From assembly GCA_900299155.1 (NCBI GenBank), contig OMIS01000010.1, forward strand, positions 1 through 19,498: DNA of 19,498 nucleotides, given 5' to 3'. The first letter of the stretch is position 1, and every line of letters begins with the position of its first letter. This document shows positions 1 through 7,320 of the stretch, one piece after another. The translations under genes and the position numbers were made by a program. Under the pieces are notes generated by a model. It was given only the letters and a program-made list of their open reading frames with translations. It searched no databases and had not been told where the DNA came from. Source of the DNA: a bacterium (lineage in GTDB: Bacteria; Patescibacteriota; Microgenomatia; UBA1400; PJMF01).

Positions 1-90
1 TCATCTGTGATGTTGCCAAGTCACTACGACATTGTCCCAACAAACATTGCTGAAAAGATTAAAAGTGAACGCAAACCAGCGGGGGCATAA
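1..90 (+). CDS. fusA: Elongation factor G, C-terminal fragment
   Basis: Frame 1 is open from the first base to a TAA at 88-90 and encodes 29 residues. The stretch HYDIVPTNIAEKIKSERK matches the usual end of EF-G, where a Tyr/His-rich strand is followed by a 'VP.NIAEKI' helix and a basic tail. EF-G is the cytoplasmic GTPase that drives ribosomal translocation and, with RRF, recycling. The position directly upstream of tuf is the classic str-operon order (rpsL-rpsG-fusA-tuf), which supports the call. Only the end of domain V is inside the window, so no GTPase motif can be checked. Confidence 0.88.
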   Translation, partial: SSVMLPSHYDIVPTNIAEKIKSERKPAGA

Positions 91-148
91 TCTCTTGGTG
101 TCTAAATAGTAGTAAAAAATAGTAGAAAAAACAAAGACTTATTTATAT

Positions 149-155
149 AAGGAGG
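149..155 (+). promoter_or_regulatory. Strong Shine-Dalgarno sequence of tuf
   Basis: AAGGAGG, a perfect complement to the 16S rRNA 3' end, sits 4 nt before the tuf ATG at 160. It is the strongest ribosome-binding site in the window and fits the very high expression of EF-Tu. The 69-nt fusA-tuf gap is A-rich, and I see no convincing separate promoter in it. Confidence 0.9.
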
Positions 156-159
156 AAAA

Positions 160-1356
160 ATGGCAGACGCACAAAAGTTTGTACGTAACAAACAACACGT
201 CAACATCGGTACAATCGGCCACGTTGACCACGGTAAAACCACTCTTTCAGCTGCAATCACAACAACATTAGCAGCAAAAATCCCATCTCCATTGAACAAA
301 GCAATGGGTTATGGTGATATTGACAATGCTCCAGAAGAAGCAGCTCGTGGTGTTACTATTAACATCTCACACTTGGAATACGAAACCAACAAACGTCACT
401 ATGCACATATTGACGCTCCAGGACACGCTGACTACATCAAGAACATGATCACTGGTGCTGCTCAAATGGACGGTGCTATCTTGGTAGTTGCTGCAACTGA
501 CGGTCCTATGCCTCAGACTCGCGAGCACATTCTCTTGGCTAAGCAAGTTAACGTTCCAAAATTGGTCGTGGCACTCAACAAATGTGACATGGTCGATGAC
601 GCTGAACTCTTAGACTTGGTCGAAATGGAAGTTCGTGAACTCTTAACCAAATATGGTTACAACGGTGACGAAACTCCAATCATCCGCGTTTCAGCTCTCA
701 AGGCTTTGGAAGGCGATGCAACCTACCAAGACAAGATCATGGAACTCATGGAAACTGTCGATTCATACATCCCAGATCCAGTTCGTGATCTCGATAAACC
801 ATTCTTGATGCCAGTTGAAGACGTCTTCTCAATCAAAGGACGTGGTACAGTCGTAACCGGCCGTATCGAATCTGGTGTTATCAAAGTTGGTGATGAAATC
901 GAAATCGTCGGTATCCGTGACCTCAAGAAGAGTACTGTCACTGGTGTCGAAATGTTCCGTAAGATGCTTGACCGCGGTGAAGCTGGCGATAACGTCGGTA
1001 TTTTGCTCCGTGGTGTTGAAAAAGACGATGTTGAGCGTGGACAAGTCTTGGCTAAACCAGGTACAACCACTCCTCACACCGAATTTGAAGCTGAAGTATA
1101 TATCTTAACCAAAGAAGAAGGTGGTCGTCACAAACCATTCTTCACTGGATACAGACCTCAATTCTATATCCGCACAACTGACGTGACTGGCGAAATCGCT
1201 TTGCCACAAGGTGTTGAAATGGTCATGCCAGGTGACAATGCTAAGATGAGTGTTAAACTCATTGCTCCTGTCGCAATGCATGAAGGATTACGCTTCGCTA
1301 TCCGTGAAGGTGGACACACCATCGGTGCAGGTGCAATCACTAAAGTGATTAAATAA
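160..1356 (+). CDS. tuf: Elongation factor Tu
   Basis: EF-Tu is the GTPase that delivers aminoacyl-tRNA to the ribosomal A site. The 398-residue product has normal family length. The GTPase domain shows G1 GHVDHGKT (residues 20-27), the switch I region ending in RGVTI with effector Thr66, G3 DAPGH (85-89), G4 NKCD (140-143) and a SAL motif near 180. The beta-barrel domains follow, with the typical GGRHKPFFTGYRPQFY and C-terminal GGHTIGAGAITKV segments. The catalytic His is His89. G3 reads DAPGH where nearly all bacterial EF-Tu proteins have DCPGH. The start is fixed by the strong SD at 149-155. The gene lies 69 nt after fusA and is followed by an intrinsic terminator, so it probably ends the str-type transcript. 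Codon choice is strongly biased, as expected of a highly expressed gene. Confidence 0.99.
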   Translation: MADAQKFVRNKQHVNIGTIGHVDHGKTTLSAAITTTLAAKIPSPLNKAMGYGDIDNAPEEAARGVTINISHLEYETNKRHYAHIDAPGHADYIKNMITGAAQMDGAILVVAATDGPMPQTREHILLAKQVNVPKLVVALNKCDMVDDAELLDLVEMEVRELLTKYGYNGDETPIIRVSALKALEGDATYQDKIMELMETVDSYIPDPVRDLDKPFLMPVEDVFSIKGRGTVVTGRIESGVIKVGDEIEIVGIRDLKKSTVTGVEMFRKMLDRGEAGDNVGILLRGVEKDDVERGQVLAKPGTTTPHTEFEAEVYILTKEEGGRHKPFFTGYRPQFYIRTTDVTGEIALPQGVEMVMPGDNAKMSVKLIAPVAMHEGLRFAIREGGHTIGAGAITKVIK

Positions 1357-1373
1357 CATTGAATTTTGAAAAT

Positions 1374-1404
1374 CGCGCCGGAGGGAGACTTTCGGCGCGT
1401 TTTT
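1374..1404 (+). terminator. Intrinsic terminator after tuf
   Basis: A 7-bp GC-only stem, CGCGCCG (1374-1380) with CGGCGCG (1393-1399), can be extended inward by A-U and G-U pairs around the loop. It is followed at once by a run of five T (1400-1404). It lies 18 nt past the tuf stop codon. This is the clearest terminator in the window and separates the tuf transcript from the ribosomal-protein operon. Confidence 0.92.
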
Positions 1405-1467
1405 CTTCGCCTTCTTGAGGTGGAGAAAATCTGAGTTACCAGCCCACCCTGACTCGAGAAAAAGGGG

Positions 1468-1497
1468 TTTACTTATATGGGGTAAATGTAGTATAAT
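1468..1497 (+). promoter_or_regulatory. Promoter of the S10-spc operon
   Basis: A consensus -10 box TATAAT (1492-1497) is preceded at 18 nt by TTTACT (1468-1473), a 4/6 match to the -35 consensus. It lies between the tuf terminator and rpsJ. Predicted transcription starts near 1503-1505, giving a leader of only about 22-24 nt, so no long S10-type (L4-binding) leader is present. The bases TGTAG just before the -10 recur before a -10-like box upstream of rpsC. Confidence 0.75.
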
Positions 1498-1526
1498 TCG
1501 ATTCTTGAAAAATAAATAAAGTATAA

Positions 1527-1859
1527 ATGGCAAAAACTAGTACTAAAACACAAAACGCTTACAAAATCCGAGTCCGTCTTAAATCATACGATCACCGGGT
1601 TATTGATGAGGCCAGTAAGAAAATCCTAGAGACCACGCTCTCAACTGGTGCACAAGTCATTGGTCCAGTACCGATGCCTACCAACATTAAATCATTTACA
1701 GTCTTGGCATCTCCACACTCTGATAAAAATGCTCAAGAAAGATATGAATTACGAACACACAAACGCGTGTTGGATATTGTAAACCCAACAAGCAAAACAA
1801 TTGATTCACTTATGCATTTGGAATTGCCAGCAGGTGTTTCAATTCAGATAAAGATGTAG
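1527..1859 (+). CDS. rpsJ: 30S ribosomal protein S10 (uS10)
   Basis: The product is 110 residues. After an N-terminal extension of about ten Thr/Lys-rich residues it follows the S10 fold: IRVRLKSYDHRVID, then TGAQVIGPVPMPT, a loop with SPHSDKNAQERYELRTHKR, and the end DIVNPTSKTIDSLM. S10 sits in the head of the 30S subunit. In other bacteria it also pairs with NusB in antitermination. It is the first gene after the promoter at 1468-1497. There is no SD: the sequence before ATG is AAATAAAGTATAA. The stop is TAG. A 97-nt gap separates it from rplC, the longest gap inside the S10-spc run. Confidence 0.98.
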   Translation: MAKTSTKTQNAYKIRVRLKSYDHRVIDEASKKILETTLSTGAQVIGPVPMPTNIKSFTVLASPHSDKNAQERYELRTHKRVLDIVNPTSKTIDSLMHLELPAGVSIQIKM

Positions 1860-1956
1860 AGGAGTATAAAAAACAATAGCACAAGGAACAGTATAGTAGT
1901 GTCTAAAAAAGACCTGAAATACAAACCAGAGCTACAAGCACGAAATAAAAGAACGT

Positions 1957-2745
1957 ATGCTAAGAGATTTTTTTGCGACCAAAATGGGAATGACACAAGC
2001 TTGGACAAAGACAGGCAAACGTGTCGCTGTTACCCGCTGTAAAGCAGATGATATTGCTGTAGTTAGTACACGCACTGTTTCTATTATCGACACCGCAAAA
2101 CAAGAACGTCCACTCGTTCCAACTCAAGTTCTTGAAGTTGGTTATGGTGCTAAGAAGTTGAAGAACATGACAAAGCCACTCCGCACAAAGTTAGAAAAGG
2201 GTGGTTTTTCTTTTGGAGTGAAGAATATGGCTGGTATTAAATTACCAGTTTCTGAAGCAGAAAACATTACTGCTGGTCAAACACTGAGTGTTAACACTAT
2301 TTTAGCTGTAGGTGATGTCGTTCAAGTTCAAGGAATTTCAAAAGGTCGTGGTTTTGCTGGTGCTATGAAGCGCCACGGTTTCCATGGTGGACCAGCTACA
2401 CACGGTCAATCTGATCGTGCTCGTGCTGTAGGTTCTATCGGTAACCGTACCACTCCAGGTCGTGTCTGGGTAGGTAAGCACATGCCAGGTCATTATGGTG
2501 TTGAAACTAAAACAGTAAGTGGCTTAGTTATTGTTCATATTGATCCAACTACCAAAGAAGTTTGGTTGAGTGGCCCAGTCCCTGGTTCTATCTCAAGTCA
2601 AGTTAAAATCACTAAAACTGGTGAAACAAAATCAGTAGAGCTTGATCTCTCAGCATCTGGTATCAAAGTTGCTGAACAGGTAGAAACTTCTGCAGATGCC
2701 ACTGAAACTATCGCACCAGAAGTAACTGAAGAAAGTAAGGAATAA
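1957..2745 (+). CDS. rplC: 50S ribosomal protein L3 (uL3)
   Basis: L3 is an early-assembly 23S rRNA-binding protein with a loop reaching toward the peptidyl transferase centre. The product has 262 residues against about 210 in E. coli. The start KMGMTQAWT is typical, as is the central loop with GRGFAGAMKRHGF, THGQSDR and GSIGNRTTPGRVWVGKHMPGHYG. The loop has no Gln in its GSIGNRTTPGR segment, so the site methylated by PrmB in E. coli (in GSIGQNQTPG) is absent. The last roughly 30 residues form an acidic, low-complexity tail rich in Glu, Thr and Ala. That is unusual, because the tails on L4, L22, S5 and L17 in this window are basic. No good SD precedes the ATG (AAAGAACGT). Confidence 0.98.
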   Translation: MLRDFFATKMGMTQAWTKTGKRVAVTRCKADDIAVVSTRTVSIIDTAKQERPLVPTQVLEVGYGAKKLKNMTKPLRTKLEKGGFSFGVKNMAGIKLPVSEAENITAGQTLSVNTILAVGDVVQVQGISKGRGFAGAMKRHGFHGGPATHGQSDRARAVGSIGNRTTPGRVWVGKHMPGHYGVETKTVSGLVIVHIDPTTKEVWLSGPVPGSISSQVKITKTGETKSVELDLSASGIKVAEQVETSADATETIAPEVTEESKE

Positions 2746-2753
2746 CACAGCGT

Positions 2754-3455
2754 ATGCAATTGCAAACAAGAACCGCAACTGGCAAACAAGGCACACTCAC
2801 TGTAAGTGATGCAGTCTTTGGCGCTCCAGTTAATAAACAACTGTTGAGTCAAGCTGTTCGAGTGTACTTATCAAACGCTCGCCAAGGTACCAGTAAAACT
2901 AAGACTCGTTCAGAAGTTAACCGTACAAAGAAAAAAGTCTACAAACAAAAAGGTACTGGTGGTGCCCGTCACGGTGCTAAAAGTGCTCCAATCTTTGTCG
3001 GTGGTGGTGTAACTCATGGTCCAAGAGGTAATCAAAACTGGAGTCTAAGTTTGCCACAAGCATTAAAGAAACTTGCTTTAGTCTCTGCATTAAGTTGGCA
3101 AAACGAAATAATTCAAGTCATGGACGACTTGGAAACCGAAGTTAAAACCAATAAAATGGCTAAAATGATTGCAGCTGCAGCTCCAGAAGCTCGTTCTATC
3201 ACAGTGGTTATCCCTGCTGATAAAACTGAAATTCGTCAAGCATGCCGCAACATTGCTAACGTGACTATCATCCCAGCTGCTCAATTAACAGCTCTTGATG
3301 TCATCCGTGCAAATGCTATCATTATGACTTCTGCTGCTGTAAAAATGCTTGAGGAAAAACTTGATAAGCAAGTGAAACCTGAAGTTGCTCCAAAAGCATC
3401 CGCTAAAAAAGCAACTCCAGCTACTAAGAAAACTACAAAAACAGTAAAGAAATAA
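2754..3455 (+). CDS. rplD: 50S ribosomal protein L4 (uL4)
   Basis: L4 binds 23S rRNA domain I and lines the exit tunnel. The 233-residue product has the expected tunnel loop: SKTKTRSEVNRTKKKVYKQ, KGTGGARHGAKSAPIFVGGG and HGPRGNQNWS. The Rossmann-like globular domain follows (RSITVVIPADKTE, ANAIIMTSAAVKMLEEKL). The last roughly 30 residues are a Lys/Ala/Thr-rich tail beyond the family core. It starts 8 nt after rplC with no SD, which suggests translational coupling. In E. coli L4 represses the S10 operon through a leader RNA; here the leader before rpsJ is too short for that structure. Confidence 0.98.
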   Translation: MQLQTRTATGKQGTLTVSDAVFGAPVNKQLLSQAVRVYLSNARQGTSKTKTRSEVNRTKKKVYKQKGTGGARHGAKSAPIFVGGGVTHGPRGNQNWSLSLPQALKKLALVSALSWQNEIIQVMDDLETEVKTNKMAKMIAAAAPEARSITVVIPADKTEIRQACRNIANVTIIPAAQLTALDVIRANAIIMTSAAVKMLEEKLDKQVKPEVAPKASAKKATPATKKTTKTVKK

Positions 3456-3461
3456 AAGTTT

Positions 3462-3767
3462 ATGAATCCGTTTACTATTAAAAGACCAGTTATAACCGAA
3501 AAATCTATGCGTCTTGCCAATGGTGAAAACGCATATACTTTTGAAGTAGACCGCAATGCTACTAAAAATCAAATTGCGGAAGCAGTTTCTGCTTTATACA
3601 GTGTGACAGTTAAAAAAGTGAACATGATTATGCAGGCAGCTGAAACCAGACGCACTGGCAAAAAAAGAACTAAATCAACTGTCGGTAAAACTAAAAAAGC
3701 AATCGTTACCTTAAAAGAAGGCCAAACACTTGATGTGTTTGATATTAACCCAGAGGCAAACCAATAA
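3462..3767 (+). CDS. rplW: 50S ribosomal protein L23 (uL23)
   Basis: L23 sits at the tunnel exit and docks trigger factor and SRP. The product has 101 residues, normal for the family. It begins PFTIKRPVITEKSMRL, the standard 'P.iTEKs' start. The core YTFEVDRNATKNQIAEAVSALY and VKKVNMI follows, then a basic loop with RRTGKKRTKSTVGKTKKAIVTL. It lies 6 nt after rplD in the conserved order. Only a weak A-rich sequence precedes the ATG. Confidence 0.98.
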   Translation: MNPFTIKRPVITEKSMRLANGENAYTFEVDRNATKNQIAEAVSALYSVTVKKVNMIMQAAETRRTGKKRTKSTVGKTKKAIVTLKEGQTLDVFDINPEANQ

Positions 3768-3779
3768 GGTATAAGAGTT

Positions 3780-4613
3780 ATGTTAAAAATAAGAAAACCA
3801 ACCAGTAGTGGCCAACGTCATCAAGCAGACATAGATCGTTCTATGCTCCATGATGGTGGACCAGAAAAATCATTACTCTTGAGTGGTTATACCAAACGTC
3901 AGGGTCGTGGTTTCAAAGGTCGTGTCACTGTACGTCATCGTGGCGGTGGTATGAAGAAAAAAATTCGTATCATTGAGTGGAAACGCACTAAGTTTGGTGT
4001 AACTGCTACTGTTGTCCGTTTTGAATACGATCCACTTCGTGGTGCACATGTTGCTTTATTGCAATACAAGGATGGTGAAAAAGCATATATCTTAGCTCCT
4101 GAAAACTTGAACATCGGTGATGAAGTCGTTTCTGGTCCAGAAGTCGAAATCAAAACTGGAAATGCTTTAGCATTGAAGAACATCCCAGTCGGTATGCCAA
4201 TTCATAACATTGAATTGCGCGCTGGTAAGGGTGCTCAAATGGTGCGCGGTGCTGGTGTCAGTGCTGTCATCCAATCAAAAGAAGGTGACATGGTTGCAGT
4301 GCAACTTCCTTCTAAAGAAGTCAGATTGATTAGTGGAGAATGTTTCGCTACAATTGGCCAGGTTGGAAATCAAGAATGGAAGAATCGTAAGATCGGTAAA
4401 GCAGGTCGTAAACGCTTAATGGGTATTCGCCCAACCAATCGTGGTACTGCTCAACACCCAGCTTCTCACCCACATGGTGGTGGTGAAGGTCGTTCAGGTG
4501 TCGGTCTTAAGTATCCAAAGACTCCATGGGGTAAGCATGCACATGGTACAAAGACTCGCAACAGACGTAAGAATAGCTCTCGCTTAATTATAAGAGATCG
4601 AAGAGTCAAATAA
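3780..4613 (+). CDS. rplB: 50S ribosomal protein L2 (uL2)
   Basis: L2 is needed for subunit association and peptidyl transferase activity. The 277-residue length is normal. Visible landmarks are KSLLLSGYTKRQGRGFKGRV, VRHRGGGMKKKIRIIEWKR, FEYDPLRGAHVALLQY, the SH3-like centre, and a C-terminal HPHGGGEGRSGVG with KTPWGKHAHGTKTRNRRK. The usually near-invariant motif RGxAMNPVDHPHGGGEG here reads RGTAQHPASHPHGGGEG, so Asn and Asp are replaced by His and Ser next to the retained HPHGGGEG. AAGG lies about 10 nt before the ATG. Confidence 0.98.
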   Translation: MLKIRKPTSSGQRHQADIDRSMLHDGGPEKSLLLSGYTKRQGRGFKGRVTVRHRGGGMKKKIRIIEWKRTKFGVTATVVRFEYDPLRGAHVALLQYKDGEKAYILAPENLNIGDEVVSGPEVEIKTGNALALKNIPVGMPIHNIELRAGKGAQMVRGAGVSAVIQSKEGDMVAVQLPSKEVRLISGECFATIGQVGNQEWKNRKIGKAGRKRLMGIRPTNRGTAQHPASHPHGGGEGRSGVGLKYPKTPWGKHAHGTKTRNRRKNSSRLIIRDRRVK

Positions 4614-4620
4614 GGAAACT

Positions 4621-4905
4621 ATGAGTAGAAGTTCAAAAAAAGGTCCATACGTTGATCCAAAACTCACAAAAAAAGTTTTGGTTCAGAAACAATCAGGAGC
4701 AAAAACTCCAATTAAAACTTGGAGTCGCGCCTGTGTGGTTAGTCCAGATTTTGTAGGACACACCTTTTTAGTGCACCAAGGCAAAACCTTTGTAGAAGTA
4801 TTTGTCTCTGAAGCAATGGTCGGACACAAACTCGGTGAGTTTGCTCCTACTAGAACATTTAGAGGTCACGGTAAGATCGTCAAACGTCTGATGACCAAGA
4901 CATAA
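4621..4905 (+). CDS. rpsS: 30S ribosomal protein S19 (uS19)
   Basis: S19 is a 30S head protein that contacts S13 near the A site. The product has 94 residues, normal length. The start MSRSSKKGPYVDPKL and the C-terminal GHKLGEFAPTRTFRGHGK are family hallmarks. An AAGGAA ribosome-binding site sits before the ATG, 7 nt after rplB. Nothing unusual is seen. Confidence 0.98.
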   Translation: MSRSSKKGPYVDPKLTKKVLVQKQSGAKTPIKTWSRACVVSPDFVGHTFLVHQGKTFVEVFVSEAMVGHKLGEFAPTRTFRGHGKIVKRLMTKT

Positions 4906-4921
4906 ACGTAAAGAAATATTT

Positions 4922-5368
4922 ATGACAATAACAGCATCACAAATTTATGCTCGTCAAGCTCCCCGCAAGGTGAGATTGGTCGCTAACACTGTTAAATCTT
5001 TGCCTTTGGCAGATGCATTTCAACAGCTGGGTGTGATCAACCGCGAAGCAAGTATCCTCGTTATGAAGGTGCTTCGCCAAGCAGTTGCAAACGCAACCCA
5101 CAATCATGGTTTGAAAGCAGAAGATTTGGTTATTAAAAGTATCCGCGTTGACGGTGGCTCAGTCTACAAGAGATTCCGCGCTGTCAGTCGTGGTCGCGCA
5201 CACTCAATCATGAAGAAGACCTGTCATGTGACGGTTGAACTCATGGAAAAAACTGATGTAGTCGCAAAAACAGATTCAGTCGAAAAGACTGAAAACCAAG
5301 CTGAAGTACAAGCAGAAGCAGTAACAACCGCTCCTAAGAAAGCTAAAAAAACAAGAGCGGACAAATAA
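4922..5368 (+). CDS. rplV: 50S ribosomal protein L22 (uL22)
   Basis: L22 helps form the exit tunnel. The core (residues 1 to about 112) shows ARQAPRKVRLVANTVKSLP, AVANATHNHGLKAEDLVIKS and a beta-hairpin with FRAVSRGRAHSIMKKTCHVTVEL. A tail of roughly 35 residues rich in Glu, Lys, Thr and Ala extends the 148-residue protein past the usual length of about 110. It starts 16 nt after rpsS, with AAAGAAA as a weak upstream purine run. Confidence 0.98.
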   Translation: MTITASQIYARQAPRKVRLVANTVKSLPLADAFQQLGVINREASILVMKVLRQAVANATHNHGLKAEDLVIKSIRVDGGSVYKRFRAVSRGRAHSIMKKTCHVTVELMEKTDVVAKTDSVEKTENQAEVQAEAVTTAPKKAKKTRADK

Positions 5369-5386
5369 GGGAAATTGTAGTAAAAT
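5358..5386 (+). promoter_or_regulatory. Possible internal promoter before rpsC
   Basis: TAAAAT (5381-5386, 5/6 of the -10 consensus) lies 17 nt after CGGACA (5358-5363, 4/6 of the -35 consensus). The -10-like box is preceded by TGTAG, exactly as at the rpsJ promoter (1487-1497). It sits in the unusually long 37-nt rplV-rpsC gap. A start near 5393 would leave a leader of only about 13 nt. This is a pattern-based suggestion only. Confidence 0.35.
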
Positions 5387-5405
5387 ATACACTTCGAAAA
5401 AAAAT

Positions 5406-6056
5406 ATGGGACAAAAAGTAAATCCAATCGGTTTTCGTATAGGCTCCTTCTTAAACTGGAAGTCTAAATGGTTTGCAGGCAAAGCAGATTACTCAGACAA
5501 AGTTGTGGAGGACTATAAATTACGTCAATACTTGCAAGAGAAATTAGCAAGTGCTGGTGTTGTCCGTATTGAGATTGAACGTTCTTTAACAGTTATTAAA
5601 GTTGTTTTACACGTAGCTCGTCCTGGTGTTGTTATTGGTAAGGGTGGCTCAAATCTTGAAGATATAAAGAAACAAATTGAACGTATTCTTAACGTATCTA
5701 AAGTTAAGAAAGATAAAGTTAAAATTGATCTTCGTGTTGAAGAAGTTACTAACCCAGATTTGAGTGCTAAGTTAATTGCTGAGCGCATCTCTGGTCAATT
5801 GATTAAGCGCTTCCCACATCGTCGTGCAGTGCTTCAATCTATGGAGCGCGTGATGCAAGCTGGTGCTAAAGGTGTTAAAATCTCACTGGCTGGTCGTATC
5901 GGTGGTGCTGAAATTGGAAGAACTGAAAAGTATTTTGAAGGAAGTATCCCAACTCAAACCCTTCGTGCTAATATCGATTATTATCACGAGCCATCTCTGA
6001 CTCGTTCAGGCTATGTGGGTATAAAAGTTTGGATTTATCGTGGAGAAATCGTCTAA
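5406..6056 (+). CDS. rpsC: 30S ribosomal protein S3 (uS3)
   Basis: S3 forms part of the mRNA entry channel and helicase. The 216-residue product starts MGQKVNPIGFRIG, the family signature. The type II KH domain has its loop as GKGG at 78-81 (GVVIGKGGSNLEDIKKQI), where E. coli has GKKG. The C-terminal domain shows RRAVLQSMERVMQAGAKGVKI and SGRIGGAEI-type residues (AGRIGGAEIGRTE). No SD precedes the ATG; the upstream sequence is an A-run (CGAAAAAAAAT). The 37-nt gap before it may carry an internal promoter. Confidence 0.98.
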   Translation: MGQKVNPIGFRIGSFLNWKSKWFAGKADYSDKVVEDYKLRQYLQEKLASAGVVRIEIERSLTVIKVVLHVARPGVVIGKGGSNLEDIKKQIERILNVSKVKKDKVKIDLRVEEVTNPDLSAKLIAERISGQLIKRFPHRRAVLQSMERVMQAGAKGVKISLAGRIGGAEIGRTEKYFEGSIPTQTLRANIDYYHEPSLTRSGYVGIKVWIYRGEIV

Positions 6057-6065
6057 AGGAACTGT

Positions 6066-6476
6066 ATGTCAATGTTGCAACCAAAGAAAGAAAAATTCCG
6101 CAAGCAATTCAGAGGCAAACGTGGTGGTGTTGCACTTCGTGGTGCTACTGTCGCTTTTGGTGACTTTGGCATGAAAGCAGTCACCGGTGGCTGGATCACT
6201 TCCAGAGAGATCGAAGCTGCTCGTAAAAAGATTACATTCATGACTAAACGTGCTGGTAAATATTGGCTCCGCATTTTTCCTCACAAGCCAATTACCAAGA
6301 AGCCAGTGGGTGTTAAAATGGGATCCGGAAAAGGTCCAGTTGAAGAACATGTGGCAGTAGTCCGTCCAGGTACGATCATTTTTGAACTGGGTGGCGTCAC
6401 AAAAGAAGTAGCACAACAAGCTTTTGATAAAGCAGGACACAAATTATCTGTTAGAACAACCTTAATAAGTAAATAA
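6066..6476 (+). CDS. rplP: 50S ribosomal protein L16 (uL16)
   Basis: L16 organises the A-site tRNA region of the 50S subunit. The 136-residue protein shows MLQPKKEKFRKQFRGKRGG, GWITSREIEAARKKI, GKYWLRIFPHKPITKKP and MGSGKGPVEEHVAVVRPG, all in the standard order. AAAGGAA lies about 6 nt before the ATG at 6066. A second ATG two codons downstream is an alternative start, but its spacing to the SD is longer. It lies 9 nt after rpsC. Confidence 0.98.
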   Translation: MSMLQPKKEKFRKQFRGKRGGVALRGATVAFGDFGMKAVTGGWITSREIEAARKKITFMTKRAGKYWLRIFPHKPITKKPVGVKMGSGKGPVEEHVAVVRPGTIIFELGGVTKEVAQQAFDKAGHKLSVRTTLISK

Positions 6477-6477
6477 T

Positions 6478-6690
6478 ATGAAACGTAACGATATTAAAGC
6501 ACTACAAGAAAAAACTGCTGCTGAGCTCAACAAACAGCTTTCTGAGCTGCAAAAAGAATTAGCAACAGCAACCTTACAAAAAGTGGTAGGAAAGTTATCT
6601 AACCCATCACGAATTCAAGTGCTGCGAGATGATATCGCACGCGTTAAAACAACGTTGCGCGCTCAACAATTAGCAGGAGCACAGCAATAA
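6478..6690 (+). CDS. rpmC: 50S ribosomal protein L29 (uL29)
   Basis: L29 is a small helical hairpin protein near the tunnel exit. The 70-residue product has the coiled-coil pattern KRNDIKALQEKTAAELNKQLSEL in its first helix. The second helix contains GKLSNPSRIQVLRDDIARVKT, equivalent to the family 'l.np.rir.vRr.IArikT' motif. Its ATG begins 1 nt after the rplP stop, so translation is almost certainly coupled. No SD of its own is seen. Confidence 0.97.
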   Translation: MKRNDIKALQEKTAAELNKQLSELQKELATATLQKVVGKLSNPSRIQVLRDDIARVKTTLRAQQLAGAQQ

Positions 6691-6704
6691 GCTAAGAGGA
6701 AGTT

Positions 6705-6941
6705 ATGAAAACATTACAAGGTAAAGTCATCGCTCTCTCAACTTTGCAAACTGCAAAAGTGAGTGTCGAAAGAAACTGGCAACATCCTATGTATGGTAAG
6801 CAAGTGCGCCGCACTAAAAATTATGCTTGCCACTACACTGGTACTCCAGAAATTATGGTAGGTGATGAAGTAGTGATTAAAGAGACACGCCCAATTAGTA
6901 AAACCAAGCGTTTTGTAGTAGTAGAAAAAATCGTAAAGTAA
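6705..6941 (+). CDS. rpsQ: 30S ribosomal protein S17 (uS17)
   Basis: S17 is an early-assembly OB-fold protein of the 30S body. The 78-residue product begins LQGKVIALSTLQTAKVSVERNWQHPMYGK; the usual 'MqKTvvVeV' reads LQTAKVSV. It continues RRTKNYACHY and ends with VGDEVVIKETRPISKTKRFVVVE, the family C-terminal signature. AGAGGAAG is a usable SD before the ATG. Confidence 0.97.
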   Translation: MKTLQGKVIALSTLQTAKVSVERNWQHPMYGKQVRRTKNYACHYTGTPEIMVGDEVVIKETRPISKTKRFVVVEKIVK

Positions 6942-6942
6942 C

Positions 6943-7317
6943 ATGATACAACTGAGAACAGTAGTACAAGTAGCAGATAACAGTGGAGCTCGACAACTTC
7001 GGGTCATCCAAGTCTATGGTGGTTCAAAGCGCCGCTTTGGCTATGTCGGTGACATGATCATGGCATCAGTCATTGCTGCAGATCCACAAGGAACCTTGAA
7101 AAAAGGTGACAAAGTGACTGCTGTTATTGTACGCACACACAAAGAACAACGTCGTTCAAACGGAGAATACATTCGTTTTGATGACAACGCTGCAGTTGTG
7201 GTTGAGTCTCGCACCAACCCAGAACCAGTAGGCACTCGTGTCTTCGGCGCGATTGCTCGTGAAGTTAAAAATGAGGGATTTAATAAAATTGCAAGTTTAG
7301 CACCAGAGGTCTGGTAA
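6943..7317 (+). CDS. rplN: 50S ribosomal protein L14 (uL14)
   Basis: L14 lies at the 30S-50S interface. The 124-residue product starts MIQLRTVVQVADNSGARQLRVIQV and ends RVFGAIAREVKNEGFNKIASLAPEVW; both are near-textbook. The ATG follows the rpsQ stop by 1 nt with no SD, so re-initiation is likely. Confidence 0.98.
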   Translation: MIQLRTVVQVADNSGARQLRVIQVYGGSKRRFGYVGDMIMASVIAADPQGTLKKGDKVTAVIVRTHKEQRRSNGEYIRFDDNAAVVVESRTNPEPVGTRVFGAIAREVKNEGFNKIASLAPEVW

Positions 7318-7320
7318 CAT

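Noticed and set aside
91..148. A separate tuf promoter in the fusA-tuf gap (TTGGTG and later AT-rich boxes)
   Set aside because: No pair of boxes with acceptable sequence and spacing; co-transcription with fusA is simpler.
1415..1470. GGTGG/CCACC and GAGT/ACTC inverted repeats between the tuf terminator and the rpsJ promoter
   Set aside because: Short arms with long loops, probably upstream of the transcription start; not better than chance.
1897..1920. GTCT-AAAAA-AGAC hairpin in the rpsJ-rplC gap, considered as terminator or attenuator
   Set aside because: Only four base pairs, and no T-run follows; likely chance in an A-rich gap.
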